A stretch of DNA of 23,546 nt from NCBI GenBank assembly GCA_944371685.1, contig CALVXV010000007.1, forward strand, positions 1 to 23,546, read 5' to 3'. The DNA is from an uncultured Bacilli bacterium. Lineage in GTDB: Bacteria; Bacillota_I; Bacilli_A; RF39; UBA660. Positions 15,073-23,153 of the stretch are shown in pieces. The position numbers were made by a program, and so were the translations under genes. The notes beneath the pieces are model-generated. The model did no database searches, had not been told where the DNA came from, and was given only the letters and a program-made list of their open reading frames with translations. Numbering within the stretch: the stretch's first letter is position 1; every line of letters starts with the position of its first letter.

Positions 15073-16332
15073 CTATCTTTCTCCCTTTAACAAAAATACC
15101 GTATCAATATGCACCTTTTTAGCCAAATTCATCACATCTTCTTTAGTCACTTTTTCCATTTGTTTTCTTCTATTTTCAATATTATCATTATGAACAAATA
15201 ATTCTGATGTAAAACTACCTACTAATTCACTTTGGGAGTCCTCAATTTTAATTAAAGAATTATAGTATATCTCTTTAACCCCTTCAAAAAGCTCATCAGT
15301 AAAATTACCTTTTTTCATATTTTCCATTTCTTCTTGAATCAGTTTATAAGTTTTTTCAAAATCCTCACCATTAATACCAGCATATATTTTCATCGTATCA
15401 AATAAATTTTGCCTTACCGCATAAATATAATAACATAAAGAATTTTTTTCTCTAACAGTCTGCGTAAGTAAAGAATTCATCCCTCCACCTAAAATCCAAG
15501 AATATAAAACAAATACATACTTTCTTTCAAAATCAGTTAAATCCATTAACTTACACCCAACAATAAGATTACTTTGAGCATTACTAGACAGTTCAATAAT
15601 AACCTTAGGTTTCTCATTATAACTACTCTGCCCAACATAATGATTTATCTCACCACGCTTAGAACCATTAAAATAAATATTTTTACTTAAAACATCACAA
15701 ATACTTTCAGGTTCCACATCTCCGCAAACAAATATATCTAATTTACCCTCACTCATAACCTTCTGATAAAACTCATAAAGCTCTTTAGCCGTCAACTTTT
15801 CAATTTCTCTAATTAATTCATCCAATTTAAAAGTTTTATATTTCTTTATTTGCATTTCTTCAGACAATCTACTACCTGCATAATTTTGTGGCCTATCTTT
15901 TAACGTTTTATAATACTCTAACAGTTTTTCCTTTTGAACCTGAAAAACATCTTCATCAAAACCACCATTAACCACCTTCGGTTCAAACAAAACCTCTGAT
16001 AAAAACTTAAAACTTTTTTCATTCATTCCCTTCTCAGTATACTTTTCATTTGAAAAACTAGCTGTCAAACTTAAAATATCCTGAGAACCACTTTCTAAAA
16101 CCCTAATATTATAAGATGGATCATAAATACTCGCACAAAAAGCATTAATTTCCCTAATACTATCAAACTTACTACTTGTTTGTGCAAGTACTCTACTAAG
16201 TAATGAAGTATACTTCTCATATTCCCTCGCATCATCAAATCTTATATTCACACTATAAAAAACCGTCTTAAAACGTGCCGTTTTTATAACATGTAAATCA
16301 AAACCATTAACATTATAATCATAAAATTCCAT
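15073..16332 (-). CDS. yfmF: M16-family protein YfmF-like (non-catalytic partner)
   Basis: A 419-aa M16-fold protein without an HxxEH zinc motif: the matching segment reads YTSLLSRVLAQTSSKF. It is therefore a pseudo-peptidase, as YfmF proteins are, and is expected to act as heterodimer partner of the active YfmH encoded next. The C-terminal half retains the M16 substrate-grip pattern (SWILGGGMNSLLTQTVREKNSLCYYIYA, with the R/Y pair). A longer in-frame start exists upstream, but ATG at 16330-16332 has GAGGTG five bases away and is chosen. It lies 35 bases after deoD without terminator or promoter, so the order deoD-yfmF-yfmH is likely one transcript. Confidence 0.9.
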   Translation of the reverse strand: MEFYDYNVNGFDLHVIKTARFKTVFYSVNIRFDDAREYEKYTSLLSRVLAQTSSKFDSIREINAFCASIYDPSYNIRVLESGSQDILSLTASFSNEKYTEKGMNEKSFKFLSEVLFEPKVVNGGFDEDVFQVQKEKLLEYYKTLKDRPQNYAGSRLSEEMQIKKYKTFKLDELIREIEKLTAKELYEFYQKVMSEGKLDIFVCGDVEPESICDVLSKNIYFNGSKRGEINHYVGQSSYNEKPKVIIELSSNAQSNLIVGCKLMDLTDFERKYVFVLYSWILGGGMNSLLTQTVREKNSLCYYIYAVRQNLFDTMKIYAGINGEDFEKTYKLIQEEMENMKKGNFTDELFEGVKEIYYNSLIKIEDSQSELVGSFTSELFVHNDNIENRRKQMEKVTKEDVMNLAKKVHIDTVFLLKGER

Positions 16333-16367
16333 ATTACACCTCATCAATATTATGTCCAAAAAATCAA

Positions 16368-17081
16368 TTATAAAACTGAATCCAAAGCTAGTTTGATCAT
16401 TTTATCCAGTCCTTTTTCTCTTTCTTCCGCACTAGCTACTTCTTTAATATATTTAGAATCAACCACACTCATTAAACAAGCCGCTTTTTTATTAAGCATT
16501 TTAGCTACATAAAATAAAGCAAATGCTTCCATTTCTGCTGCAATTGGTTTAACACCACTTGGCATTCTATCAAAAAATTTATTAATATCTGACATATATA
16601 CATCAAAACAATCTAAACATGCAGTCATCCCACGATATAACTTAATCCCATTTTTATAAGCTACTTTTCCAATTTTAACATTTAAATCTTCATCACTATA
16701 AGCCATATGACATAAATCATTATTAAGCGTAAGTGCAAAATTACTTTCCGTATAAACCGCTGTTGATAAAATAATATCAAACAACTTCATTTCCTCTAAA
16801 TAAGCTCCACAAGAACCAATTCTAATAATTTCCTCAACATCATAAAACTTATAAAGTTCATAAGCATATATTCCCATACTAGGCATGCCCATTCCATGAG
16901 CCATTACCGTCACTTCTTTACCTTCGTATAAACCCGTATAAGCATACATTCCTCTTACATCATTTACAAGCCTATAATCCTTTAAATACTTCTTTGCAAT
17001 ATATTTTGCTCGCATTGGATCACCAGGCATAATTACCGTTTTTGCAATATCTCCTTTATTCGCATTATTATGTGGTGTCAT
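16368..17081 (-). CDS. deoD: Purine-nucleoside phosphorylase, DeoD type
   Basis: Phosphorolysis of purine (deoxy)nucleosides to base and (deoxy)ribose 1-phosphate in the cytosol, purine salvage. The 237-aa length is typical of the hexameric class. By comparison with the E. coli enzyme from memory: H4, G20/R24 (GDPMRAK), R43 (VRGMYAYTG), R87 and S90 (RIGSCGAY), the ribose-binding AAEMEAFAL and late EER are present. At the base-binding site the usual SD pair reads VD (SVVDSKY), keeping the catalytic Asp but replacing the preceding Ser. Start ATG follows a strong AAGGAGGG. First gene of the deoD-yfmF-yfmH unit, with its own promoter. Confidence 0.95.
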   Translation of the reverse strand: MTPHNNANKGDIAKTVIMPGDPMRAKYIAKKYLKDYRLVNDVRGMYAYTGLYEGKEVTVMAHGMGMPSMGIYAYELYKFYDVEEIIRIGSCGAYLEEMKLFDIILSTAVYTESNFALTLNNDLCHMAYSDEDLNVKIGKVAYKNGIKLYRGMTACLDCFDVYMSDINKFFDRMPSGVKPIAAEMEAFALFYVAKMLNKKAACLMSVVDSKYIKEVASAEEREKGLDKMIKLALDSVL

Positions 17082-17111
17082 AAAACCACCCTCCTTTTCT
17101 ACTATAAATAA

Positions 17112-17140
17112 ATTATAACAAAGGCTTATTTAATAATCAA
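17112..17140 (-). promoter_or_regulatory. deoD promoter
   Basis: TTGATT (17135-17140), 17-base spacer, TATAAT (17112-17117). Same boxes and spacing as the uvrC promoter. Confidence 0.67.
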
Positions 17141-17149
17141 TTTTCTTAC

Positions 17150-17184
17150 CAAAAAAACAATCACGTAAAAAACCACGTAATTGT
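17150..17184 (-). terminator. Terminator of the 229-aa protein gene
   Basis: Minus-strand ACAATTACGT/ACGTGATTGT stem (10 pairs with one U-G, 8-base loop) followed by TTTTTTT, 13 bases after the stop. Confidence 0.78.
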
Positions 17185-17197
17185 CTCATTTTTAAAA

Positions 17198-17887
17198 TTA
17201 CTCATCGTCCCTACTCAAATGTTCAGGAAACTTATAAACCACCTTATCATCATAAATCATAATAGCTCCATTTTCATCCTTAAAAGCCATATATCCTAAA
17301 GTACCTAAATTAACTGTATCACCAATTTCCATTTGCGAACCAATTGTTTCATAATCAAAATTAAGTACATCTTTTATTGAATTTTTACCATGTTTTTTTA
17401 ATTGTTCATTATAAACTTCATTTAACTGTTCATCAGAAATATCTCCTATAATAATTAACCGCTTTCCATCAATAACTGTTAAATAATCACAAAGCTTATC
17501 ATCATTTTCTTTAAAAGTAGGACTTATCAATCTATCTACAGATATGCGAAATAACTCATCTTCATCATATAACTTCTGCACAAAATCATCTACAACCTCA
17601 TATTTATCCTTCTTATTCGTTTTTGTATAATCATAAATTATTCCTCTAATCTTATCAGCACCAAGTTCGTAAACCATATCTCTACTTTCCCCAGAAAGAT
17701 ATATATACCAATCACTATCATCATCTAAAACTTTTTTCAAAACAAATTTTACCTGATTAAAGCCATGTTTAAAATTAGTTTCAATAAGTGCTTTCTTTAA
17801 AATATTAAAATCATCATTTTGAAGTGAATAATCCTTATCTTGTAAATCGCTAGTTTTTTCTAAAGAATTTGATTCATTATCATTCAT
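17198..17887 (-). CDS. Unrecognised acidic cytosolic protein
   Basis: A 229-aa protein I do not recognise. The first 25 residues are polar and probably disordered (NDNESNSLEKTSDLQDKDYS). The rest alternates helices and strands, with a hydrophobic strand KRLIIIGDISDEQL, and ends in a beta-rich segment (IGDTVNLGTLGYMAFKDENGAIMIYDDKVVYKF) resembling a small barrel or SH3-like unit. It is strongly acidic overall and has no signal peptide or membrane helix. Start ATG has GGGAGGG six bases upstream. Own promoter and strong terminator make it a single-gene unit between deoD and the bce transporter genes. No motif suggests an enzyme. Confidence 0.85.
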   Translation of the reverse strand: MNDNESNSLEKTSDLQDKDYSLQNDDFNILKKALIETNFKHGFNQVKFVLKKVLDDDSDWYIYLSGESRDMVYELGADKIRGIIYDYTKTNKKDKYEVVDDFVQKLYDEDELFRISVDRLISPTFKENDDKLCDYLTVIDGKRLIIIGDISDEQLNEVYNEQLKKHGKNSIKDVLNFDYETIGSQMEIGDTVNLGTLGYMAFKDENGAIMIYDDKVVYKFPEHLSRDDE

Positions 17888-17921
17888 AAAAAGCCCTCCC
17901 TATAATTTATTCATTATCTAA

Positions 17922-17950
17922 ATTATACAATGATTTATCATATTTATCAA
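17922..17950 (-). promoter_or_regulatory. Promoter of the 229-aa protein gene
   Basis: TTGATA (17945-17950), 17-base spacer, TATAAT (17922-17927). Confidence 0.65.
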
Positions 17951-18002
17951 TCAATCAATTAACTTCTTTACACTTAAATTATTTTGAAAATTTCTAGTAA
18001 AT

Positions 18003-18041
18003 AAAAACCCTCATTTCTAGTTTAACCAAGAAACGAAGGTT
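18003..18041 (-). terminator. Terminator of the bceAB operon
   Basis: Long minus-strand stem starting AACCTTCGTTTCT and ending AGAAATGAGGGTT (13 pairs with two G-U) followed by TTTTTATT, just after the permease stop. Confidence 0.82.
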
Positions 18042-18048
18042 CATATAA

Positions 18049-20034
18049 TTATTTTTCATTTATAATTCGCTTACTTGTCATATAAGTAACCAAAAAATAT
18101 CCTCCATAAATAATTACAATAAGTAATGCTGTTGTAAGTATTGATGTCATATTACTATTAACACTCATACTCTCCATAATTGTATTCGCGCACATTATTC
18201 CAAAAATTGAATGAATCATCGCAATTACTAAAGGAAATATAAAGAAAATAAATATTTGTGTAAATAAAGCCCTATTTAACTTCTTATCATCTACTCCGAT
18301 ACGTCTTAACATCTGATATTTCTCTTTATTATCACTACTATCAGAAAGTTCCTTCAAAGCCAGTATTGCAGCTGATGAAATTAGGAAAATAACACCTAAA
18401 TATAACCCAATAAATATCATAATAGCTCTTAAACCAGTACTTGCTGTATAAATATCTAATTTTGTATTAGCTACCGCTCCATTAGAATTTATCTCATCCA
18501 TATACTTCATTAAATTTTCTTCTGCTTTTTCCTTATTACCTTTATAATTAGCGGCCAAATAACTTCTAGTCGTTTCACTAAAGCTAATATCTACATTATC
18601 TGGAACAACCACAATACCAGTATTACTCTTATTACCGCTCATCTGTAATAATCCTTCCTTACACTCATCATACTTATTATGATATTCCTTATCACCAATC
18701 TTAATTGTTACCCCTTGTTCCAAAGCCTTATTTTCGTAAGCTATCATCTGTTCATAATCAGCCACTAATATAAACTCATCATCTTTAAGTTTATAAGTAT
18801 CCCTTCCATAAAATGAAGCAAACTTATTATAATCCGATAACTTCATCACTGGCAAATAACTATCCACCATCAAATAAGGATAATCTTTCAAAACATCATC
18901 TAATATCGGTGTAAGTAAACTTCCAACTGTCACACTTTCAAAGCCATAAGTATGACCTTCGACATAACCGCTAAAATTATCAGTATTATAACCAACCTTA
19001 TCTAAAATATCAGTCTTGACATCTTTTGTTTCTTCCGCATAAGATGCGATTAACAAATCAGCTGGCGTTCCATAAACTAAATCTTTTTTCAAACTAACAT
19101 TAATACTCCAAGCCGACGAAAATATCGTAATGGTAAAAAATAAAAGTAAACAAATTATACTCATTGAAAACACCGTTGTATTAACCTGACTATTAATCTG
19201 CCTTAAAGTAAATATATTTAAACCTTTTAAATATAACTTCTTATTACTTTGAACTAATTTTAAAATAAAGCCTGACACCCCGAAAAATAGTAAAAATGTT
19301 CCAATAATTCCCAGTAATATAGATAGTCCAAATAAATCTAAACTATCAAGCCTTTGAGTAGCCAAATAATAAGCATAACCAAGTATTCCCACTGAAATAA
19401 TAAATAATATTACCGAAATAGTTAAATTACGCATCTTAACCTTCTCGCCCTTTTTAGCCGCATTAAGTAAATCAATTAATTTATATTTAGTAACCGCAAA
19501 CACATTAAATATCATCACTATTAAATAAATAATTGCATAATACATCACTGTTTTAAGCATAGCAGCCTGCGAAAAGACAAACTCAAACCTTGACATATCA
19601 GCCTCAAATAATTTAGCCACCACTATACTCATAAACTGTGAAGCAATTAACCCAACTCCAAGTCCGATAGCCAGTGAAATAAGACCAATTATTACCGTTT
19701 CCATTAAAAGAATTTTCGAAACCTGCCTCTTACCCATACCTAAAGTAAGATAAATACCAAATTCCTTTTTCCTTCTTTTAATCAAAAATCTACTCGCATA
19801 TATAACCAAAAAACCTAATATAACTGCCACTAAAACAGATACTCCACTTAAAAACTCATTCATCAGTGAAATAATCTCTTTCTCCGTCGCACTAAGTTGT
19901 AACATAGCTTCCTGACTATCTAACGCATTAAATACATAAAAGATAGCCACACCAAGAACTAAAGTCAAAAAATATATCGCATAATCCTTAAAACTTTTCT
20001 TAATATTTTTAATAGATAACTTAAAGAGCATCAT
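18049..20034 (-). CDS. BceB-type ABC transporter permease
   Basis: Membrane subunit of a peptide-antibiotic detoxification and sensing transporter. The 661-aa protein has the ten-helix layout of BceB proteins: helix 1 at about 17-35, an FtsX-type block of helices 2-4 (about 60-195, with KRRKKEFGIYLTLGMGKRQV between them), helices up to about 310, then a large extracytoplasmic domain of roughly 200 residues (about 310-525, FSSAWSINVSLKKD to AVANTKLDIY) that marks the BceB group, then three C-terminal helices. In this family the external domain recognises the antibiotic and the permease passes the signal to the BceS-type kinase. It overlaps the end of the ATPase gene by 14 bp; GGAGGGG lies six bases before the ATG. 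Substrate cannot be predicted. Confidence 0.93.
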   Translation of the reverse strand: MMLFKLSIKNIKKSFKDYAIYFLTLVLGVAIFYVFNALDSQEAMLQLSATEKEIISLMNEFLSGVSVLVAVILGFLVIYASRFLIKRRKKEFGIYLTLGMGKRQVSKILLMETVIIGLISLAIGLGVGLIASQFMSIVVAKLFEADMSRFEFVFSQAAMLKTVMYYAIIYLIVMIFNVFAVTKYKLIDLLNAAKKGEKVKMRNLTISVILFIISVGILGYAYYLATQRLDSLDLFGLSILLGIIGTFLLFFGVSGFILKLVQSNKKLYLKGLNIFTLRQINSQVNTTVFSMSIICLLLFFTITIFSSAWSINVSLKKDLVYGTPADLLIASYAEETKDVKTDILDKVGYNTDNFSGYVEGHTYGFESVTVGSLLTPILDDVLKDYPYLMVDSYLPVMKLSDYNKFASFYGRDTYKLKDDEFILVADYEQMIAYENKALEQGVTIKIGDKEYHNKYDECKEGLLQMSGNKSNTGIVVVPDNVDISFSETTRSYLAANYKGNKEKAEENLMKYMDEINSNGAVANTKLDIYTASTGLRAIMIFIGLYLGVIFLISSAAILALKELSDSSDNKEKYQMLRRIGVDDKKLNRALFTQIFIFFIFPLVIAMIHSIFGIMCANTIMESMSVNSNMTSILTTALLIVIIYGGYFLVTYMTSKRIINEK

Positions 20035-20788
20035 TCATATCCCCTCCAAGTAACGTTACGACATCAATAATCTTGTCAAAAAACTCTTTCCTAGAATCTT
20101 CTCCACGAACCAGCTCATTAAATATCTTACCATCTTTAATAAAATATATTTTAGAGCAATAACTAGCCGTAAAAGCATCATGTGTAACCATTAAAATTGT
20201 TGCCTTTAAATTACTATTAAGTTCACCTAATTTTTCCAAAAGCATTCTACTACTTTTACTATCTAAAGCTCCAGTTGGTTCGTCTGCTAAAATAAGTTTT
20301 GGACTCGTAATAATGGCCCTAGCCGATGCCACTCTTTGTTTTTCACCACCACTCATTTGATAAGGATATTTATTTAAAACATGCGCAATATTAAGTGTCT
20401 TAGCCACCTCCTTAATCTTACTATCAATCTCTTTAGGTTTTTTATTTTGAATTGTCAAAGAAAGAGCAATATTTTCATAACCAGTTAAAGTATCAAGTAA
20501 ATTAAAATCTTGAAAAATAAAACCTAAATCTTCCCTTCTAAACTTATTTAATTTATCACCTCTAAGCTCTGTCACATCCGTTCCATTAATCAAAATATGA
20601 CCACTAGTTACTTTATCAATTGTCGAAATGCAGTTTAATAAGGTAGTTTTACCAGAGCCAGATGCCCCCATAATTCCCACAAACTCACCTTCTTCTACAT
20701 CAAATGAAATATTATCAATCGCTTTCGTTAAATTAAAACGATTTCCATAATACTTCTCTACATTAGAAACTTGCAAAATTTTATTCAT
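20021..20788 (-). CDS. BceA-type ABC transporter ATPase
   Basis: ATPase subunit driving the BceB-type permease. The 255-aa protein has Walker A GASGSGKTT (41-49), Q-loop (Q93 in FIFQDFN), signature MSGGEKQR (145-152), Walker B LILADE (165-170), D-loop GALD and switch His203 (VTHD). It belongs to the MacB/LolD-like group paired with FtsX-type permeases. A longer frame begins 18 bases upstream, but ATG at 20786-20788 has AGAGGTGAAG directly before it. It is the first gene of a two-gene operon separated from the regulatory genes by a terminator and preceded by an operator-like inverted repeat, which implies induction separate from the kinase/regulator genes. Confidence 0.94.
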   Translation of the reverse strand: MNKILQVSNVEKYYGNRFNLTKAIDNISFDVEEGEFVGIMGASGSGKTTLLNCISTIDKVTSGHILINGTDVTELRGDKLNKFRREDLGFIFQDFNLLDTLTGYENIALSLTIQNKKPKEIDSKIKEVAKTLNIAHVLNKYPYQMSGGEKQRVASARAIITSPKLILADEPTGALDSKSSRMLLEKLGELNSNLKATILMVTHDAFTASYCSKIYFIKDGKIFNELVRGEDSRKEFFDKIIDVVTLLGGDMNDAL

Positions 20789-20808
20789 AATCTTCACCTC
20801 TACCAATA

Positions 20809-20837
20809 ATTATACTGATATACCTTTCAAACAACAA
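20809..20837 (-). promoter_or_regulatory. bceA promoter
   Basis: TATAAT (20809-20814) with a weak -35 TTGTTG (20832-20837) at 17 bases. A poor -35 is usual for an activated promoter; the inverted repeat at 20858-20871 ends 21 bases upstream of it. Confidence 0.52.
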
Positions 20838-20857
20838 TCCATTAACCTTACAAATTC

Positions 20858-20871
20858 TTACACTTTTGTAA
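20858..20871. promoter_or_regulatory. Operator-like inverted repeat, probable response-regulator site
   Basis: TTACA-CTTT-TGTAA, a perfect inverted repeat (six pairs if flanking C/G at 20857 and 20872 are counted). It is centred about 62 bases upstream of the expected bceA transcript start. It fits the TNACA-N4-TGTAA pattern that I recall for BceR-like regulators of Firmicutes. No other copy stands in front of the regulator gene itself. Confidence 0.6.
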
Positions 20872-20894
20872 GAAAAAAACTCCTTAAAGAGTTT
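20871..20894 (-). terminator. Terminator between the regulatory genes and bceAB
   Basis: AAACTC-(6)-GAGTTT on the minus strand followed by TTTTTTT, overlapping the stop of the 114-aa gene. Short stem, so read-through is possible. Confidence 0.6.
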
Positions 20895-21228
20895 CAAAAT
20901 ATTTAATACCTTTAGCTGTAACTGTATAAACCTTATCTTCTTTTTGAATTAATTTATATTCACTAAGTTTATCAAAAGCCATAATCCATAAATTATTAAC
21001 TTCTTCACTTGAATTAAGCTTAACCTCATAATCCCCAGCCACAACCTTCTTTTTATTTTTATAAAGCTTTCTATCTCCTTCAATCGCCTTTTTTAAAAGC
21101 ATACTACTTTTCTCATTTAACTGAATCTTCTTTTCTATATTGTCAAAAGAAAATACAAATAAAGTATCATCCATTTTAAATGTCAAAGCATCGTTTTCAT
21201 TCCTATTACTTTTCACTTTTAATCCCAT
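20884..21228 (-). CDS. Small unassigned protein within the bce locus
   Basis: An unrecognised 114-aa basic/acidic mixed protein without membrane helix. The first half is beta-rich (ALTFKMDDTLFVFSFDNIEKKIQL) and the end (DKLSEYKLIQKEDKVYTVTAKGIKYFETL) resembles the last helix and wing of a winged-helix fold, with the common KG-x-x-Y close. It overlaps the 3' end of the kinase gene by 23 bp, so translation is coupled to the kinase. ATG at 21235-21237 is in frame but touches the AGGAG; ATG at 21226-21228 has GGAG nine bases upstream and is chosen. The position suggests a part in the sensing pathway; I know of no such protein in the standard BceRS-BceAB set. Confidence 0.78.
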   Translation of the reverse strand: MGLKVKSNRNENDALTFKMDDTLFVFSFDNIEKKIQLNEKSSMLLKKAIEGDRKLYKNKKKVVAGDYEVKLNSSEEVNNLWIMAFDKLSEYKLIQKEDKVYTVTAKGIKYFETL

Positions 21229-22252
21229 AATTTTCATCTCCTGTTATTCTATTTGTAAATGAGCCAAGTGGAAAAACAATCTTAACCGTTGTTCCCACGC
21301 CTTCAATACTATCTATTATAACATTATTACCCAAAGCTAAACATAATTTTTTTACTAAATAAAGTCCCATACCAGTAGCATTATATTTACTCCTACCATT
21401 TTCACCAGTAAACCCTTTCTCAAACACTCTAGGTAAATCTTTCTGACTAATACCTATTCCATTATCACGAATAATCAAACTCACCCTTTCCTTATCACTT
21501 ACCGAATATATCTCTATTAACGGATTATTTAAAGTATACTTAATACTATTAACAACAATCTGATTAATAATAAACTCCATCCATTTACTATCCGTCCTAA
21601 CTTTAACCACTAAATCATGCATGTCCAAACGAATATTTTTTTCTAAAAAACTATTCTTATTTCGAATAATCACCTTATTTATAATATCATTTAACTTACA
21701 ATTCTTAATCAAATAATCATTTTCTGGCATTTGACTTCTAGCATAAAACAAAATCATTTCAATAAAACCATCAATTTTCCTAATTTCTTCATTAATACTA
21801 TTTGTTACTTTATTTTTATTATTCTCACAAATTAAATTAATCGCTGAAAGCGGAGTTTTAATCTCATGCACCCAAAGTTCCATAAACTCCCTAAACTCCT
21901 CAAAAAGATACTTATACTTATTAATTTCTTCAATTTTATACTTATCAGTCTCTCTAAGTATGTCAAGTAAAATCCTACCATCAATAAAATTCGCATCTTC
22001 AATCGTCTCATGTATTAAAACTTTATTATCTAAATTATTAAAAACCATATAAAATTTATCATAAAAACTCTTTTTCTGATAAAACTGATAAAAAAACAAA
22101 ATAAGTCCTAATACCACAAGCAAAAACACAACCATAATAATACCAGTATAATATACATTAAAAGCTAATAAAACAATTAAAATAAGTAAAGTAACACTCC
22201 CATAAGCAAAAATTAAAGGCAGTTTTTCTTTCAAATAATCACTAAATTTCAT
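21206..22252 (-). CDS. BceS-type intramembrane-sensing histidine kinase
   Basis: A 348-aa kinase with two membrane helices (about 12-32 and 37-56) joined by only a few outside residues (VYYTG). It has no sensor domain, the layout of BceS/intramembrane-sensing kinases that take their signal from the BceAB transporter. The H-box is WVHEIKTPLSA (H129). The ATPase has an N-box (NQIVVNSIKYT, 229-239), DNGIGI (262-267), F-box (RVFEKGF) and GMGLYL (293-298). Of the in-frame starts, ATG at 22250-22252 gives the ATGA overlap with the regulator stop and the standard N-terminus; the earlier ATG six codons before has SD with zero spacing. Second gene of the regulator-kinase-114-aa unit. Confidence 0.93.
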   Translation of the reverse strand: MKFSDYLKEKLPLIFAYGSVTLLILIVLLAFNVYYTGIIMVVFLLVVLGLILFFYQFYQKKSFYDKFYMVFNNLDNKVLIHETIEDANFIDGRILLDILRETDKYKIEEINKYKYLFEEFREFMELWVHEIKTPLSAINLICENNKNKVTNSINEEIRKIDGFIEMILFYARSQMPENDYLIKNCKLNDIINKVIIRNKNSFLEKNIRLDMHDLVVKVRTDSKWMEFIINQIVVNSIKYTLNNPLIEIYSVSDKERVSLIIRDNGIGISQKDLPRVFEKGFTGENGRSKYNATGMGLYLVKKLCLALGNNVIIDSIEGVGTTVKIVFPLGSFTNRITGDENYGIKSEK

Positions 22253-22914
22253 AATATGATGTAACCCCATCCTCTCCTAGTTTCAATAACATTACTAAAT
22301 CCTATTCCTTCTAATTTCTTACGCAGTCTTGTAATATTAACCGTTAATGTATTATCATCAACAAACATCTCACTATCCCATAAAAAACTCATCAATTCAT
22401 CGCGTGAAACAACTTTACCTCTATTTTCAAGTAAATAAGTTAAAATAGAAATCTCATTTTTAGTTAAAATTACATTATCTCCCCTATATTCTATAATCCC
22501 CTTAGATAAATTAATCTTCATTCCTTCATACTCTAACACATGACTAATCTCCGGTCTACTCCTTTTCAAAACCGCTTCAATATGTGCGAGTAAAATTTGT
22601 AAATTATAAGGTTTCGCAATAAAATCATCGGCCCCATAATTCATACAAATAAGTTCATCCATCTCACTATTCCTACTAGTCACAATAATAATTGGCACCT
22701 TTTTTTCTTTCCTAATTTCCCTACATAAATGCATACCATTAATACCCGGTATATTAATATCCATCAAAATCAAATCAACATTCATCTTCAAAATATCTTC
22801 TAATGTATTTTCAAAATTAACAATATTTAAAACCTCATAACCATTATTTTTTAAAAAATTTGCTAGCTCATCTCTAATCTTAACTTCATCTTCAATAATT
22901 AATATTTTATGCAT
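22249..22914 (-). CDS. BceR-type OmpR-family response regulator
   Basis: A 221-aa two-domain regulator. The receiver (1-115) has the acidic pocket E8/D9, phosphoacceptor D52 (LILMDINIPGING), T79/S80 and K101 (FIAKPYN). The winged-helix DNA-binding domain (about 130-221) carries LTKNEISILTYLLENRGKVVSRDEL, the recognition segment TLTVNITRLRKKLE and the wing ETRRGWGYIIL. It should activate the bceAB operon on phosphorylation by the kinase encoded after it. ATG at 22912-22914 has AGGTGA upstream; a start three codons earlier would lie inside the RBS region. Confidence 0.94.
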   Translation of the reverse strand: MHKILIIEDEVKIRDELANFLKNNGYEVLNIVNFENTLEDILKMNVDLILMDINIPGINGMHLCREIRKEKKVPIIIVTSRNSEMDELICMNYGADDFIAKPYNLQILLAHIEAVLKRSRPEISHVLEYEGMKINLSKGIIEYRGDNVILTKNEISILTYLLENRGKVVSRDELMSFLWDSEMFVDDNTLTVNITRLRKKLEGIGFSNVIETRRGWGYIIL

Positions 22915-22930
22915 ATTTATCACCTAAAAT

Positions 22931-22958
22931 ATTATAACAAAAAAAAGACTTATCACAA
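22931..22958 (-). promoter_or_regulatory. Possible promoter of the regulator/kinase operon
   Basis: TATAAT (22931-22936) with TTGTGA (22953-22958) at 16 bases; the -35 falls in the loop and arm of the adjacent terminator hairpin. Confidence 0.38.
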
Positions 22959-22964
22959 AGTCTT
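22938..22964 (-). terminator. Terminator with no intact gene before it
   Basis: AAGACTT-(6)-AAGTCTT on the minus strand followed by TTTTTT. It would end a leftward transcript from the right, but the next gene there (TspO) is on the other strand. Confidence 0.68.
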
Positions 22965-23040
22965 AGCGAATTCTTCCAACTATTTCATTACCCTTTGTTA
23001 AATGCCATTTATCATAAAAATTATCATCTAGTATAAATAT
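22963..23040 (-). pseudogene. Possible 3' remnant of a lost minus-strand gene
   Basis: A 25-codon minus-strand frame (ending FYDKWHLTKGNEIVGRIR and TAA) without start codon; its stop overlaps the terminator arm. The same frame continues beyond a TGA as KKGSKWYTLKK. Very short, so the call rests mainly on its place directly before an otherwise unexplained terminator. Could also be a short non-coding transcript or chance. Confidence 0.28.
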
Positions 23041-23153
23041 TCATTTTTTTAATGTATACCATTTACTTCCTTTTTTCTATTATTATTTTACTACAATTTA
23101 ATAATATAAATTATATTTTCTTCTATATTTCATATATTATTACTGGTGATACA

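Noticed and set aside
23011..23100. TGA read as Trp to join two short frames before the orphan terminator
   Set aside because: Elsewhere in the window Trp is TGG and TGA ends genes such as the response regulator, so recoding is unsupported.
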